Assembly (NCBI GenBank): GCA_903881065.1 | Contig: CAIRRW010000007.1 | Span: 1 to 8,013 of the forward strand | DNA: 8,013 bases | DNA from: an uncultured Bacteroidota bacterium | GTDB lineage: Bacteria > Bacteroidota > Bacteroidia > 2-12-FULL-35-15 | Direction: 5' to 3' | Shown here: positions 1 through 6,816 of the stretch, in pieces | Layout of the letters: the number at the start of each line of letters is the position of its first letter | Position numbering within the stretch: the stretch's first letter is position 1 | Translations under genes and position numbers: made by a program | The notes under the pieces: model-generated | Told to the model about the DNA's origin: nothing | Seen by the model: only the letters and a program-made list of their open reading frames with translations | Databases searched by the model: none

Positions 1-183
1 TGCTGCAGAATCAATATTATTACACATCAAATAGGTTTTTAACAAACTGTTCAACGAATTGCGAGCACCAAAACAAACAGACATACTTACAACATCTTCA
101 TGAGGGCGATTTAATTCCTTTTCTGCAATCTGCAACTCAGTCAATGCGTTCTTAAGAGAATTTATTATTTCAGTTGTTGCCAT
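1..183 (-). CDS. Small helical protein of unknown function, HEPN-like, C-terminus cut off by the window edge
   Basis: The first 61 codons of a reading frame are visible, from an ATG at 183 to the left edge with no stop. The start lies 12 bases after the nuoL stop, preceded by AAGAAATC, a weak purine-rich site, so it is probably co-transcribed with the nuo genes. The protein is predicted to be soluble and helical: an amphipathic N-terminal helix (about residues 4-24), a loop with NRPHEDVV (25-32), then a second helix with VCFGARNSLNSLLKTYL (36-52). This helix-loop-helix pattern, with an Ala-Arg pair and leucines in helix 2, resembles HEPN-type four-helix proteins, but that is pattern recognition and not a proven homology. 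The RxxxxxH nuclease motif of toxic HEPN proteins is not visible in this part. There is no membrane segment, so it is not NuoM, which would usually follow nuoL. A real gene is likely; its function is unknown. Confidence 0.65.
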   Translation of the reverse strand, partial: MATTEIINSLKNALTELQIAEKELNRPHEDVVSMSVCFGARNSLNSLLKTYLMCNNIDSAA

Positions 184-195
184 GATTTCTTATTT

Positions 196-2142
196 TTAAG
201 TCCATAAATAGATGAATAATAATACGAATCCCAACGTGCCAGCAAAGAAGTAAATGGCATATTCCTGAACTTTACCTGATTGAAATGATTTGATTAAATT
301 AGATATAGATTCTGTAACTGAAGCCAGCAGATTCATAAATCCATCAAATATATTTTTATCAATCCATGCAGCAGGACGACCGATTAAATTGAAAATAATT
401 TTCTTAGTGATGAATAAATATATTTCATCAAAATAAAATTTCCTGTAAGCGGCAGTGTACAATCCTTTTAAACTGTCGGCCACCTTTTGAGGAACCAAAC
501 TTTCTTTTGCATACATATAATATGCTAGAGCAATGGCACACGTAGCAAGCAATACAGGACCGATAGCAAAACCTAAATGAAATTCAGTTCCAAAACCTAT
601 TCCATCAGCCGTAACTAATTTGCTGAAAGGAACGAACCCGGCAACCACAGAAAGTGCAGCAAGAATGATTAATGGAAACAGCATTGTTCCCGGTGCTTCA
701 CCATGATGATGCTCCAATGAATCGTGGTTATGTGATTTGTATTCTTTATTCCAGAAAATAGCAAAGTATAAACGGAACATATAAAAAGCAGTTAAACCAG
801 CAGTAATAACCGCTGCTCCAAATATTATTTTGTTTGAGTTCCAGCAGGCAGTTAATATTTCTTCCTTACTGAAGAAGCCTGCAAATGGAGGAATGCCTGC
901 AATTGCCAAACACGCAAGTAAAAATGTGATATGAGTTATCGGCATTAACTTACGCAAACCGCCCATATCTTTCATTTCATTGCTGTGCACATAATGAATT
1001 ACCGCACCGGCACCAAGGAATAATAATGCTTTAAATATAGAATGAGTAAAAAGATGAAACATGGATGCCATAAAACCTACACCAGCTTCCCCGCTATAAC
1101 TTGAAACTCCAAGTGCAAACATCATAAAGCCAATCTGTGACATGGTTGAATAAGCAAGCACACGTTTAATATCTGTTTGTGTACATGCTATAATTGCAGC
1201 AAACATAGATGAGAATATTCCGATATACGCTACAACATTTAATGCTGCAGGACACGACATGGAGAATACCGGGAATAAACGTGCAACAAGATAAACACCG
1301 GCAACAACCATTGTTGCAGCATGTATCAATGCTGAAACTGGAGTTGGACCTTCCATTGCATCTGGTAACCATATATGGAAAGGAAACATGGCTGACTTAC
1401 CTGCACCGCCCATAAACACAAGCAATAATCCCCATGTTAATGCCGAAGCACCAAGGAAGGATACTGAAATAATGCTGTTTAAATATGTTCCTTCAGTTGT
1501 TAATCGTTGAATTAATGTCTGGAAATCCAATGTTTCTGTGAAGTAAGAAAGAACAAGTATTCCTATTAAAAAACCTAAATCGGCAAAACGGGTAACTATA
1601 AATGCTTTCTTGGAAGCTGCAACTGCAGAAGGCTTTTCGTAATAATAACCGATTAACAGGAAGGATGAAACACCAACCAGTTCCCAGAAAATATATATCT
1701 GGAAAATATTTGTTGAAAGCACTAAGCCCAACATAGAGAAGGTAAACAAGGAAAGGAACGCGTAGTACGTTGCAAAGCGAGGCTCACCGTGCATGTAACC
1801 CAAACTGTAAATATGTACCATCAATGAAATAAAGGTTACAATCACAATCATCATTACTGAAATCGGGTCAAGAAGGATTCCCATATCAATAGAAATGTTT
1901 GGTGAGAACTGCAGCCAAACATATTTCATTGCAATGATTTTTTGATATACACCATCCACTTTTCCTACTTCAAAGAAATACTGATATGCTACAAATGCAG
2001 AAATAATAAATGAAGTCAATAATGAAAGTGTACCTAATATGCCGGAGAATTTAGGGAAATACCTGCGACCGATTAATCCGATAATAAGAAACGTGATTAT
2101 TGGAAGAAGAGGAATTAACGCTATGTAATTTTGATTCAACAT
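196..2142 (-). CDS. nuoL: NADH-quinone oxidoreductase subunit L, proton-pumping antiporter-like subunit
   Basis: NuoL is the distal proton-pumping membrane subunit of complex I and belongs to the Mrp-antiporter-like family. The 648-residue length is normal for NuoL. Hydrophobic segments run through the whole protein. The family hallmarks are present: the glutamate of TM5 in YIFWELVGVSSFLLIGY (E154), and the key lysine in GGAGKSAMFPFHIWLPDAM (K249) followed by EGPTPVSALIHAATMV. The C-terminal part (about 555-648) has the lateral amphipathic helix and final anchor helix typical of NuoL and absent from NuoM and NuoN (FYFDEIYLFITKKI, then SGKVQEYAIYFFAGTLG). A His-rich loop near residue 475 (HNHDSLEHHH) lies between membrane segments. 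The ATG at 2142 is 2 bases after the nuoK stop, indicating translational coupling. No truncation or frameshift is seen. Confidence 0.98.
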   Translation of the reverse strand: MLNQNYIALIPLLPIITFLIIGLIGRRYFPKFSGILGTLSLLTSFIISAFVAYQYFFEVGKVDGVYQKIIAMKYVWLQFSPNISIDMGILLDPISVMMIVIVTFISLMVHIYSLGYMHGEPRFATYYAFLSLFTFSMLGLVLSTNIFQIYIFWELVGVSSFLLIGYYYEKPSAVAASKKAFIVTRFADLGFLIGILVLSYFTETLDFQTLIQRLTTEGTYLNSIISVSFLGASALTWGLLLVFMGGAGKSAMFPFHIWLPDAMEGPTPVSALIHAATMVVAGVYLVARLFPVFSMSCPAALNVVAYIGIFSSMFAAIIACTQTDIKRVLAYSTMSQIGFMMFALGVSSYSGEAGVGFMASMFHLFTHSIFKALLFLGAGAVIHYVHSNEMKDMGGLRKLMPITHITFLLACLAIAGIPPFAGFFSKEEILTACWNSNKIIFGAAVITAGLTAFYMFRLYFAIFWNKEYKSHNHDSLEHHHGEAPGTMLFPLIILAALSVVAGFVPFSKLVTADGIGFGTEFHLGFAIGPVLLATCAIALAYYMYAKESLVPQKVADSLKGLYTAAYRKFYFDEIYLFITKKIIFNLIGRPAAWIDKNIFDGFMNLLASVTESISNLIKSFQSGKVQEYAIYFFAGTLGFVLLFIYLWT

Positions 2143-2144
2143 AT

Positions 2145-2459
2145 TTAAAACTTCATTATATCGGCATCGTCAACATCAATGGATTTCAGTTTGCGATACA
2201 GATGTATTATAATAGCAATTGCAACGGCTGCTTCTGCTGCAGCAATGGTAATAATGAATACAGTGAAAAATAATCCATCAAGTTTATCAGCATATAAAAA
2301 CTTATTGAATGCAACAAAGTTGATATTCACGCTGTTTAAAATCAATTCAATTGCCATAAGCATTGTAATCATGTTTTTGCGGGTAAGGAAACCATACACA
2401 CCCGTAAAAAACAATACAGTACTTACAACCAGAATTTCTGATAAACCTATCTCGTTCAT
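2145..2459 (-). CDS. nuoK: NADH-quinone oxidoreductase subunit K
   Basis: NuoK is a small three-helix membrane subunit of complex I, related to MrpC, that contributes to the chain of charged residues along the membrane arm. The 104-residue protein has three hydrophobic segments at about 6-25, 30-51 and 62-88. The two membrane glutamates of the family are present: E38 in MLMAIELILNSVNINFV and E76 in TIAAAEAAVAIAIII. They lie 38 residues apart because the connecting loop (NKFLYADKLDG) is a little longer than in E. coli, where I recall a spacing of 36. The start ATG overlaps the nuoJ stop by 4 bases (ATGA), a classic coupled junction, and nuoL starts 2 bases after the nuoK stop. Confidence 0.98.
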   Translation of the reverse strand: MNEIGLSEILVVSTVLFFTGVYGFLTRKNMITMLMAIELILNSVNINFVAFNKFLYADKLDGLFFTVFIITIAAAEAAVAIAIIIHLYRKLKSIDVDDADIMKF

Positions 2460-2971
2460 TCTTTTGTTTTTATTTTAATTGCGATAACAATACAGCCGAT
2501 AAGCGCAGCCAGTAAAAGCATACTCACTACTTCAAACGGTAATATATAACCATGCTGTGTGGTGCTTAACATTTGCAATCCTATATTTTTTACTGTAGGA
2601 GCAACAGTTGCATTAGCTGTTGCTGTAAAGTTATGTTCGTTAATATATAATAAGGTAAGTGCCGTTGCAAAGGCTGCTGCAAGAGCAGAGAACACTGCTC
2701 TCCAAAGAACAGGCTTTTTCATTTCATCACCTGAAGCATGTGTAAGGAAGATAGAGAATATTATCAATACTACAATTCCGCCAACATATACAACTATCTG
2801 TACTGCTGCCAGAAACTCATAATTCAGATAAAAATATAAGGATGCAATTCCTATCAATGAAAATAATAGGAATACTGCAGCACGGAATATTTTACGGGAA
2901 GTAACCGCAAGTATTCCGCCTCCAATGATTACTGAAGCGATGATATAAAATATGACTGTTGATGCGCTCAA
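2456..2971 (-). CDS. nuoJ: NADH-quinone oxidoreductase subunit J, TTG start
   Basis: NuoJ is a five-helix membrane subunit of complex I next to NuoK and NuoA. The 171-residue product has hydrophobic segments at about 5-23, 31-48, 56-77, 91-110 and 142-165. The third contains the family signature VQIVVYVGGIVVLIIFSIFL (57-76), with the conserved tyrosine Y62 and glycines at the pi-bulge that moves during the catalytic cycle. The start codon is TTG at 2971: the upstream frame closes with TAA four codons earlier, and no ATG occurs before residue 84, after the third helix, so TTG is the only start that gives a complete protein. AAAGAGAAAA, 4 to 13 bases upstream, is a weak ribosome-binding candidate. 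It begins 17 bases after nuoI and overlaps nuoK by 4 bases. A periplasmic or cytoplasmic loop of about 30 residues (111-141, threonine- and alanine-rich) precedes the last helix. Confidence 0.97.
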   Translation of the reverse strand: MSASTVIFYIIASVIIGGGILAVTSRKIFRAAVFLLFSLIGIASLYFYLNYEFLAAVQIVVYVGGIVVLIIFSIFLTHASGDEMKKPVLWRAVFSALAAAFATALTLLYINEHNFTATANATVAPTVKNIGLQMLSTTQHGYILPFEVVSMLLLAALIGCIVIAIKIKTKE

Positions 2972-2988
2972 TTTATTTTCTCTTTATA

Positions 2989-3465
2989 TTATTCAACACC
3001 ATCTTTTAATCGTGAACCCGGTTTATTCAAAACCTTTTTCATATATTTTCTTTCGTACTGACTGTGTTCAAAATTTTGTCCCATAATGATTGCATCTGAC
3101 GGACAAGCATCTATACACAAATTACACATAGTACACATATCTAAATGATAAACGAAAGCATCTATTCTCTTTTTCTTTTTACCGTCAGCCTGTACTTCCT
3201 GTTTGGTAATAATTTTAATTGTTCCGTTAGGGCAAGCCAACTCGCACGCCTGACAACCGGTGCAGGTATGTTCATTATTTTCATCGTGAGGCATTATAAC
3301 TTCACCACGAAAACGTTCAGGCATTTTTAATGTTGCTCTGTTGTCGGGATATTCTTCGGTAACTATTTTATTGAGATGAGTAAAATAATATCCCGTCAAT
3401 TTCATCCCTGTCAACAAGGACTTGATTGCTTTAAAAATTCCTCCGAAATATTCTTTAATAAACAT
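2989..3465 (-). CDS. nuoI: NADH-quinone oxidoreductase subunit I, two [4Fe-4S] ferredoxin-type subunit
   Basis: NuoI carries clusters N6a and N6b, which pass electrons towards N2 in NuoB. The 158-residue protein has an N-terminal amphipathic, basic region that would lie on the membrane (about 1-35), then two complete ferredoxin motifs: Cys 68, 71, 74 and 78 in CTGCQACELACP, and Cys 111, 114, 117 and 121 in CTMCNLCIDACP. All eight ligands are present. Between them lies a loop with four consecutive lysines and an arginine (96-100). The C-terminus is basic (RKYMKKVLNKPGSR). The ATG at 3465 follows the nuoH stop by 36 bases that contain the 28-base AT-rich repeat. NuoI is the natural entry point for electrons if the NuoEFG module is missing. 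No defect is seen. Confidence 0.98.
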   Translation of the reverse strand: MFIKEYFGGIFKAIKSLLTGMKLTGYYFTHLNKIVTEEYPDNRATLKMPERFRGEVIMPHDENNEHTCTGCQACELACPNGTIKIITKQEVQADGKKKKRIDAFVYHLDMCTMCNLCIDACPSDAIIMGQNFEHSQYERKYMKKVLNKPGSRLKDGVE

Positions 3466-3476
3466 CTTATATAATA

Positions 3477-3504
3477 AATTCTAAACTCTAATCTTTAAAT
3501 TCTA
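3477..3504 (-). repeat. 28-base AT-rich intergenic repeat, copy at the nuoH/nuoI junction
   Basis: On the coding strand this copy reads as two imperfect 14-base halves, TAGAATTTAAAGAT and TAGAGTTTAGAATT. It differs from the D/H copy at two positions. Its first three bases are the nuoH stop codon TAG, so the repeat is fused to the gene end. It fills most of the 36-base gap before nuoI. Confidence 0.8.
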
Positions 3505-4596
3505 AAAATGCCATCCCATTATTGCCATCAATGTTGCCAGCAACACATTCACCATACTTATCGGCAATAAATATTTCCATTCCAAATTCAATAACTGGTC
3601 AATACGCAAGCGTGGAAATGTCCAGCGGAATTGCATTATAATAAATATGATGAAAAATGTTTTGCCGAAAAACCAGATGGAAGAAGGAATAAAATCCATG
3701 ATATGATTGAATCCTGTGAGGTTGCCAAGATGAAAAGGCATCCATCCGCCAAGGAAAATAGTAGCAGCTACAGCCGAAACAACAAATAGATTAATGTATT
3801 CTGCCATCAGGAACATGGCAAACTTCATTCCTGCATATTCTGTATTGAAACCTCCTGTAAGTTCCTGATCGGCTTCTACCAAGTCGAAAGGAGCACGATT
3901 GATTTCGGCAGTGGAAGCAATAATGAATATTACAAATGCAATTACTACAGGTATATGTCCTTTTAATATCCACCAGCCGTTAGCCTGGCTTTCAACAATA
4001 TCATTTAAACTTAAACTGCCCGAAAGTATTACAATGGAGATAAGTGATAAGCCAATTGAAAGTTCGTAACTAACAATCTGTGCGCCCGAACGCATGGCAC
4101 CAATTAATGAATATTTATTACTGCTCGACCAGCCCGCCATTAATATTCCGATAACAGCCATGGATGAAACAGAAGAAATATAAAGTACTCCAATATTTAT
4201 ATCCCATATCTGGAAATCTCTTGCGAATGCAACAGGAGCAATTGCCAGCAATGCTGTAGTAATTATAATTCCGGGAGCAAGATTAAATAAAAACTTATCT
4301 GCTGCATCAGGGGTAAAACCTTCTTTGAATAATAATTTAAGTGTATCGGCAACAATCTGTAATGTTCCTTTTGGTCCTACACGGTTTGGTCCTAGACGAA
4401 TTTCCATGAAGGCTGCAACTTTACGTTCCATATAACCAAGGAAGAAAGCCAATAGAATTAAAAACACCAATAGTATAACACCTGTGATAACCATTTCAGT
4501 AATCAGTAAACCTGTTGCATTAGGTATGGCATTTTTAAGCCATGTATGCATTGAAGTTACAAGTGATGAAAAGCTATATGATATATATGTGTTCAA
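3502..4596 (-). CDS. nuoH: NADH-quinone oxidoreductase subunit H, quinone-site membrane subunit
   Basis: NuoH anchors the peripheral arm and forms much of the quinone entry channel with NuoD and NuoB. Family signatures are all present: ERKVAAFMEIRLGPNRVGP (57-75), the acidic channel loop EINRAPFDLVEADQELTGGF (231-250) followed by NTEYAGMKFAMFLMAEYIN, and RWTFPRLRIDQL (324-335). About eight or nine membrane segments are seen. The longest frame begins with TTG at 4596, giving 364 residues. An in-frame TAG lies two codons upstream and both belong to or touch the 28-base repeat. The first ATG is at 4551 and would give 349 residues while still keeping the whole first membrane helix (about 31-54 of the long form). 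The ATG may well be the true start; neither candidate has a clear ribosome-binding site. The gene sits directly after nuoD, where nuoE, F and G stand in 14-gene operons. Confidence 0.96.
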   Translation of the reverse strand: MNTYISYSFSSLVTSMHTWLKNAIPNATGLLITEMVITGVILLVFLILLAFFLGYMERKVAAFMEIRLGPNRVGPKGTLQIVADTLKLLFKEGFTPDAADKFLFNLAPGIIITTALLAIAPVAFARDFQIWDINIGVLYISSVSSMAVIGILMAGWSSSNKYSLIGAMRSGAQIVSYELSIGLSLISIVILSGSLSLNDIVESQANGWWILKGHIPVVIAFVIFIIASTAEINRAPFDLVEADQELTGGFNTEYAGMKFAMFLMAEYINLFVVSAVAATIFLGGWMPFHLGNLTGFNHIMDFIPSSIWFFGKTFFIIFIIMQFRWTFPRLRIDQLLNLEWKYLLPISMVNVLLATLMAIMGWHF

Positions 4597-4623
4597 ATTC
4601 TAAATTCTAATCTCTAAATTCTA
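4596..4623 (-). repeat. 28-base AT-rich intergenic repeat, copy at the nuoD/nuoH junction
   Basis: On the coding strand the two 14-base halves are TAGAATTTAGAGAT and TAGAATTTAGAATT. This is the most regular of the three copies. Its last base is the T of the possible TTG start of nuoH, and its second half supplies the in-frame TAG that closes the nuoH frame upstream. Confidence 0.8.
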
Positions 4624-4638
4624 TTTACTATCCTCGTC

Positions 4639-4656
4639 AACTTTAAACTTTAAACT
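4639..4656 (-). repeat. Short AT-rich tandem motif in the nuoD/nuoH gap
   Basis: On the coding strand this reads AGTTTAAAGTTTAAAGTT, that is 2.6 copies of a 7-base unit (AGTTTAA). It differs in sequence from the 28-base repeat that lies 15 bases further downstream in the same gap. It begins five bases after the nuoD stop codon. Confidence 0.6.
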
Positions 4657-4661
4657 CTCCA

Positions 4662-5780
4662 CTATCTGTCAATATCAGGAATGATTAAATCAATTGTTGC
4701 CATAATTGAAATCAAATCTCCTATTTTATGTCCTCTTGCTATGTGAGGAATTGCCGACAGGTTTGCAAAGTTTGGCGAACGGTATTTGCAGCGGTAAGGT
4801 GTTGTTCCTCCATCGCTTACTATATACACACCTAACTCGCCACGCGCAGTTTCCACTCGTTGATAAAATTCTCCTTTCGGAAGTTTTATTACTTTTTTAG
4901 TATTGCCAACAATTTCTCCTTCAGGAATATTATCAATAAGCTGTTCAATAATTTTTACCGACTGTTTCATCTCTGCCATTCTCACTTCATATCTTGCCCA
5001 GCAATCGCCGCCTGTAGAAGTTATCTCATCAAATTGAAGTTTTTCATATCCATCATACGGATACAATTTACGTATGTCGCAGTTAAGTCCGGAAGCACGT
5101 GCAGTAGGGCCTGTACAGCCAAATGCAATAGCATCTTCCTTAGTAAGTATACCAACACCTTTCAATCTGTTCTGGAAAATAACATTGCCTGTTAATATTT
5201 CATCGTACTCGTGATAGTTATCCTTGAACTGTTTTAATACTTCTTTAACGCGTTGTTGAAAGTTAGGAAGTACATCTTTCATTATGCCGCCCGGCACCAT
5301 AAAGTTTTGAGTAAGTCGTGCTCCGCAGTTTTCATCCATTAAACTATTGATGGCTTCACGTTCGCGAAATGCATAGAAGAAAGGAGTAACACCTCCCAAG
5401 TCCAAGCCGATAGATGCAAACCAAAGCAAGTGAGAACTTATACGTGTAAGCTCGGCAAGTATAACCCGTATTGCCTGTGCTCTTGCTGGCACCTCCACCT
5501 GCAATGCTTTTTCAACTACCAAAGCACATACCTGATTATTGATGTGTGCCGACAGGTAATCCATGCGGCTGGTAACGTATATAAACTGACGGTAGGAAAG
5601 GCTCTCGGTCATTTTCTCGATGGAGCGATGGATGTAACCCAAGTGCGGTTCCACCTTTTTAATTGTTTCTCCATCAAGCCATACTTTTAATCGCAACACG
5701 CCATGAGTAGACGGATGCTGTGGCCCCATGTTTACTACAAATTCTCCTTCTTCGTTATAATGATCCGGTTCGAATAACAT
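4662..5780 (-). CDS. nuoD: NADH-quinone oxidoreductase subunit D, 49-kDa type quinone-binding subunit
   Basis: NuoD is the 49-kDa subunit, related to the large subunit of [NiFe] hydrogenases, and forms the quinone-reduction site against cluster N2 of NuoB. The 372-residue protein starts with the expected MGPQHPSTHGVLR (18-30). His26 and Tyr75 (in SRMDYLSAH) have the 49-residue spacing of the two quinone head-group ligands of Thermus Nqo4 (His38, Tyr87). Further family blocks are HLGYIHRSIEKM (46-57), the acidic and arginine-rich FREREAIN region, GCTGPTARASG, and a C-terminus ending in DIDR. The hydrogenase nickel cysteines are absent, as in all NuoD. It is separate from nuoC, unlike the nuoCD fusion of Bacteroides and E. 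coli. The ATG at 5780 directly follows an in-frame TAA, so the start is fixed. Repeat-bearing gaps flank it on both sides. Confidence 0.98.
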   Translation of the reverse strand: MLFEPDHYNEEGEFVVNMGPQHPSTHGVLRLKVWLDGETIKKVEPHLGYIHRSIEKMTESLSYRQFIYVTSRMDYLSAHINNQVCALVVEKALQVEVPARAQAIRVILAELTRISSHLLWFASIGLDLGGVTPFFYAFREREAINSLMDENCGARLTQNFMVPGGIMKDVLPNFQQRVKEVLKQFKDNYHEYDEILTGNVIFQNRLKGVGILTKEDAIAFGCTGPTARASGLNCDIRKLYPYDGYEKLQFDEITSTGGDCWARYEVRMAEMKQSVKIIEQLIDNIPEGEIVGNTKKVIKLPKGEFYQRVETARGELGVYIVSDGGTTPYRCKYRSPNFANLSAIPHIARGHKIGDLISIMATIDLIIPDIDR

Positions 5781-5787
5781 TTAAAAT

Positions 5788-5815
5788 AATTCTAAATTCT
5801 AATATCTAAATTCTA
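5788..5815 (-). repeat. 28-base AT-rich intergenic repeat, copy at the nuoC/nuoD junction
   Basis: On the coding strand the two 14-base halves are TAGAATTTAGATAT and TAGAATTTAGAATT, with one difference from the D/H copy. It lies in the 57-base gap, ending 7 bases before the nuoD ATG. The nuoC end itself (ATAGAATTATAGAAT, including its TAG stop) looks like a further degraded half copy. Confidence 0.8.
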
Positions 5816-5837
5816 ATACAATATTAAAATCTGTATT

Positions 5838-6293
5838 CTATAATTCTATCATATGTTCATCCTCATAATTTTTGCGCAGTGGATATCCTACCCAATCTTC
5901 TTCCAAAAACAATCTGCGTAAATTAGGATGATTTAAAAATTTAACTCCAAACAAATCGAACACCTCATCTTCATTTAATTCGGCTGTAGGCCAAATGCTG
6001 AAAAGAGATTCTATCTGCGGATTTATTGTATCTGTAATTTTTGCTTTTATTACTATAGTATGATTATGTGTGCGTGAGTTGAGAAAATATACCATCATCA
6101 AATGATCTTTCCAATCTACACAGGTAAGGCAAAACAGGTAATCGAAAAATAAATCTTCGCGGTTGCGAAGTGTTTTCATCACCGGCAGCAATTCTTCCGA
6201 AGGAATTATAACATTTAAAAACTCTCCTGTTTCATCAAAGGTTGATGAGGGCAACAGGTCAGTCATTACTTGTTTCAATTCTTCAGTGGTCAT
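5838..6293 (-). CDS. nuoC: NADH-quinone oxidoreductase subunit C, 30-kDa type subunit
   Basis: NuoC is the 30-kDa structural subunit of the connecting module and holds no cofactor. The 151-residue protein is short but within the range for unfused NuoC. The family signature is in the C-terminal third: EDEVFDLFGVKFLNHPNLRR (108-127), then LFLEEDWVGYPLRKNY (128-143), equivalent to the usual EREVwDLFGi.F.GHPdLRRiL..DW.G.PLRKD. Two cysteines at 55 and 58 (LFCLTCVDW) are in the region where other NuoC proteins have a hydrophobic strand. The ATG at 6293 is one base after the nuoB stop. The C-terminal residues MIEL and the stop are encoded by sequence that resembles the intergenic repeat, which suggests the last few codons may derive from a repeat insertion; that is inference. 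Confidence 0.96.
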   Translation of the reverse strand: MTTEELKQVMTDLLPSSTFDETGEFLNVIIPSEELLPVMKTLRNREDLFFDYLFCLTCVDWKDHLMMVYFLNSRTHNHTIVIKAKITDTINPQIESLFSIWPTAELNEDEVFDLFGVKFLNHPNLRRLFLEEDWVGYPLRKNYEDEHMIEL

Positions 6294-6294
6294 A

Positions 6295-6816
6295 CTATTT
6301 TGTTTCTTTCTTAAAATAAGTTTCGTGTTTTATTTTTTCCTGCAATGTTATCATCGAGTGCAGCAGCGCTTCGGGGCGCGGCGGACAACCGGGAATAAAT
6401 ACATCAACAGGAATAATATGGTCAATCCCTTTTACTACAGAATAGGTATTATAAAAGAACGGGCCGCCCGATATAGTGCAGGCACCCATTGCTATCACAT
6501 ATTTAGGGTCGGGCATCTGGTCGTATAATCGTTTAAGTACAGGCGCCATTTTCATGGTGATAGTTCCTGATACTATTATTAAGTCGGCTTGGCGAGGTGT
6601 AGCACGCATTACTTCGAACCCGAATCGCGACCAATCGTACTTTGCATTTACGGTCTGCATCATTTCGATGGCGCAGCAGCTGGTACCAAATGCCAATGGC
6701 CATAACGAATTGGAACGTGCCCAGTTAATTATGTCATCAAGTTTTGATAATATAAATCCTCCATCGGGTGTTTCGTGTACCTGCCCCGGAAATTCCATTT
6801 TGTCTTTTACATCCAT
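6295..6816 (-). CDS. nuoB: NADH-quinone oxidoreductase subunit B, cluster N2 subunit
   Basis: NuoB carries the terminal [4Fe-4S] cluster N2, which reduces quinone at the interface with NuoD. The 173-residue protein has the complete ligand set: the unusual adjacent pair Cys47-Cys48 in FGTSCCAIEMM, Cys113 in MGACTISGGPF, and Cys144 in FIPGCPPRPEAL. The surrounding blocks (SRFGFEVMRATPRQADLIIVSGTIT; YDQMPDPKYVIAMGAC; VVKGIDHIIPVDVFIPGCPPRPEAL) are those of the PSST/NuoB family. The ATG at 6816 overlaps the end of nuoA by 10 bases, pointing to coupled translation. The N-terminal 30 residues are hydrophilic and the C-terminus is lysine-rich. No defect is seen. Confidence 0.98.
   Translation of the reverse strand: MDVKDKMEFPGQVHETPDGGFILSKLDDIINWARSNSLWPLAFGTSCCAIEMMQTVNAKYDWSRFGFEVMRATPRQADLIIVSGTITMKMAPVLKRLYDQMPDPKYVIAMGACTISGGPFFYNTYSVVKGIDHIIPVDVFIPGCPPRPEALLHSMITLQEKIKHETYFKKETK

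Noticed and set aside
475..484. Nothing unusual in the repeated thymine/adenine-rich stretches inside nuoL
   Set aside because: They are within an intact reading frame and fit the codon use of an AT-rich membrane protein gene.
2179..2478. Plus-strand frames of 60-130 codons opposite the nuo genes (for example 2179-2478, 6163-6528, 6476-6865)
   Set aside because: They lie antisense to intact, strongly recognisable nuo genes and encode sequence with no recognisable family features, so they are shadows of the real frames.
4597..4661. An internal promoter in the nuoD/nuoH gap
   Set aside because: TAGAATTTG resembles the -7 element but has three rather than two bases between TA and TTTG, and it arises from the end of the repeat.
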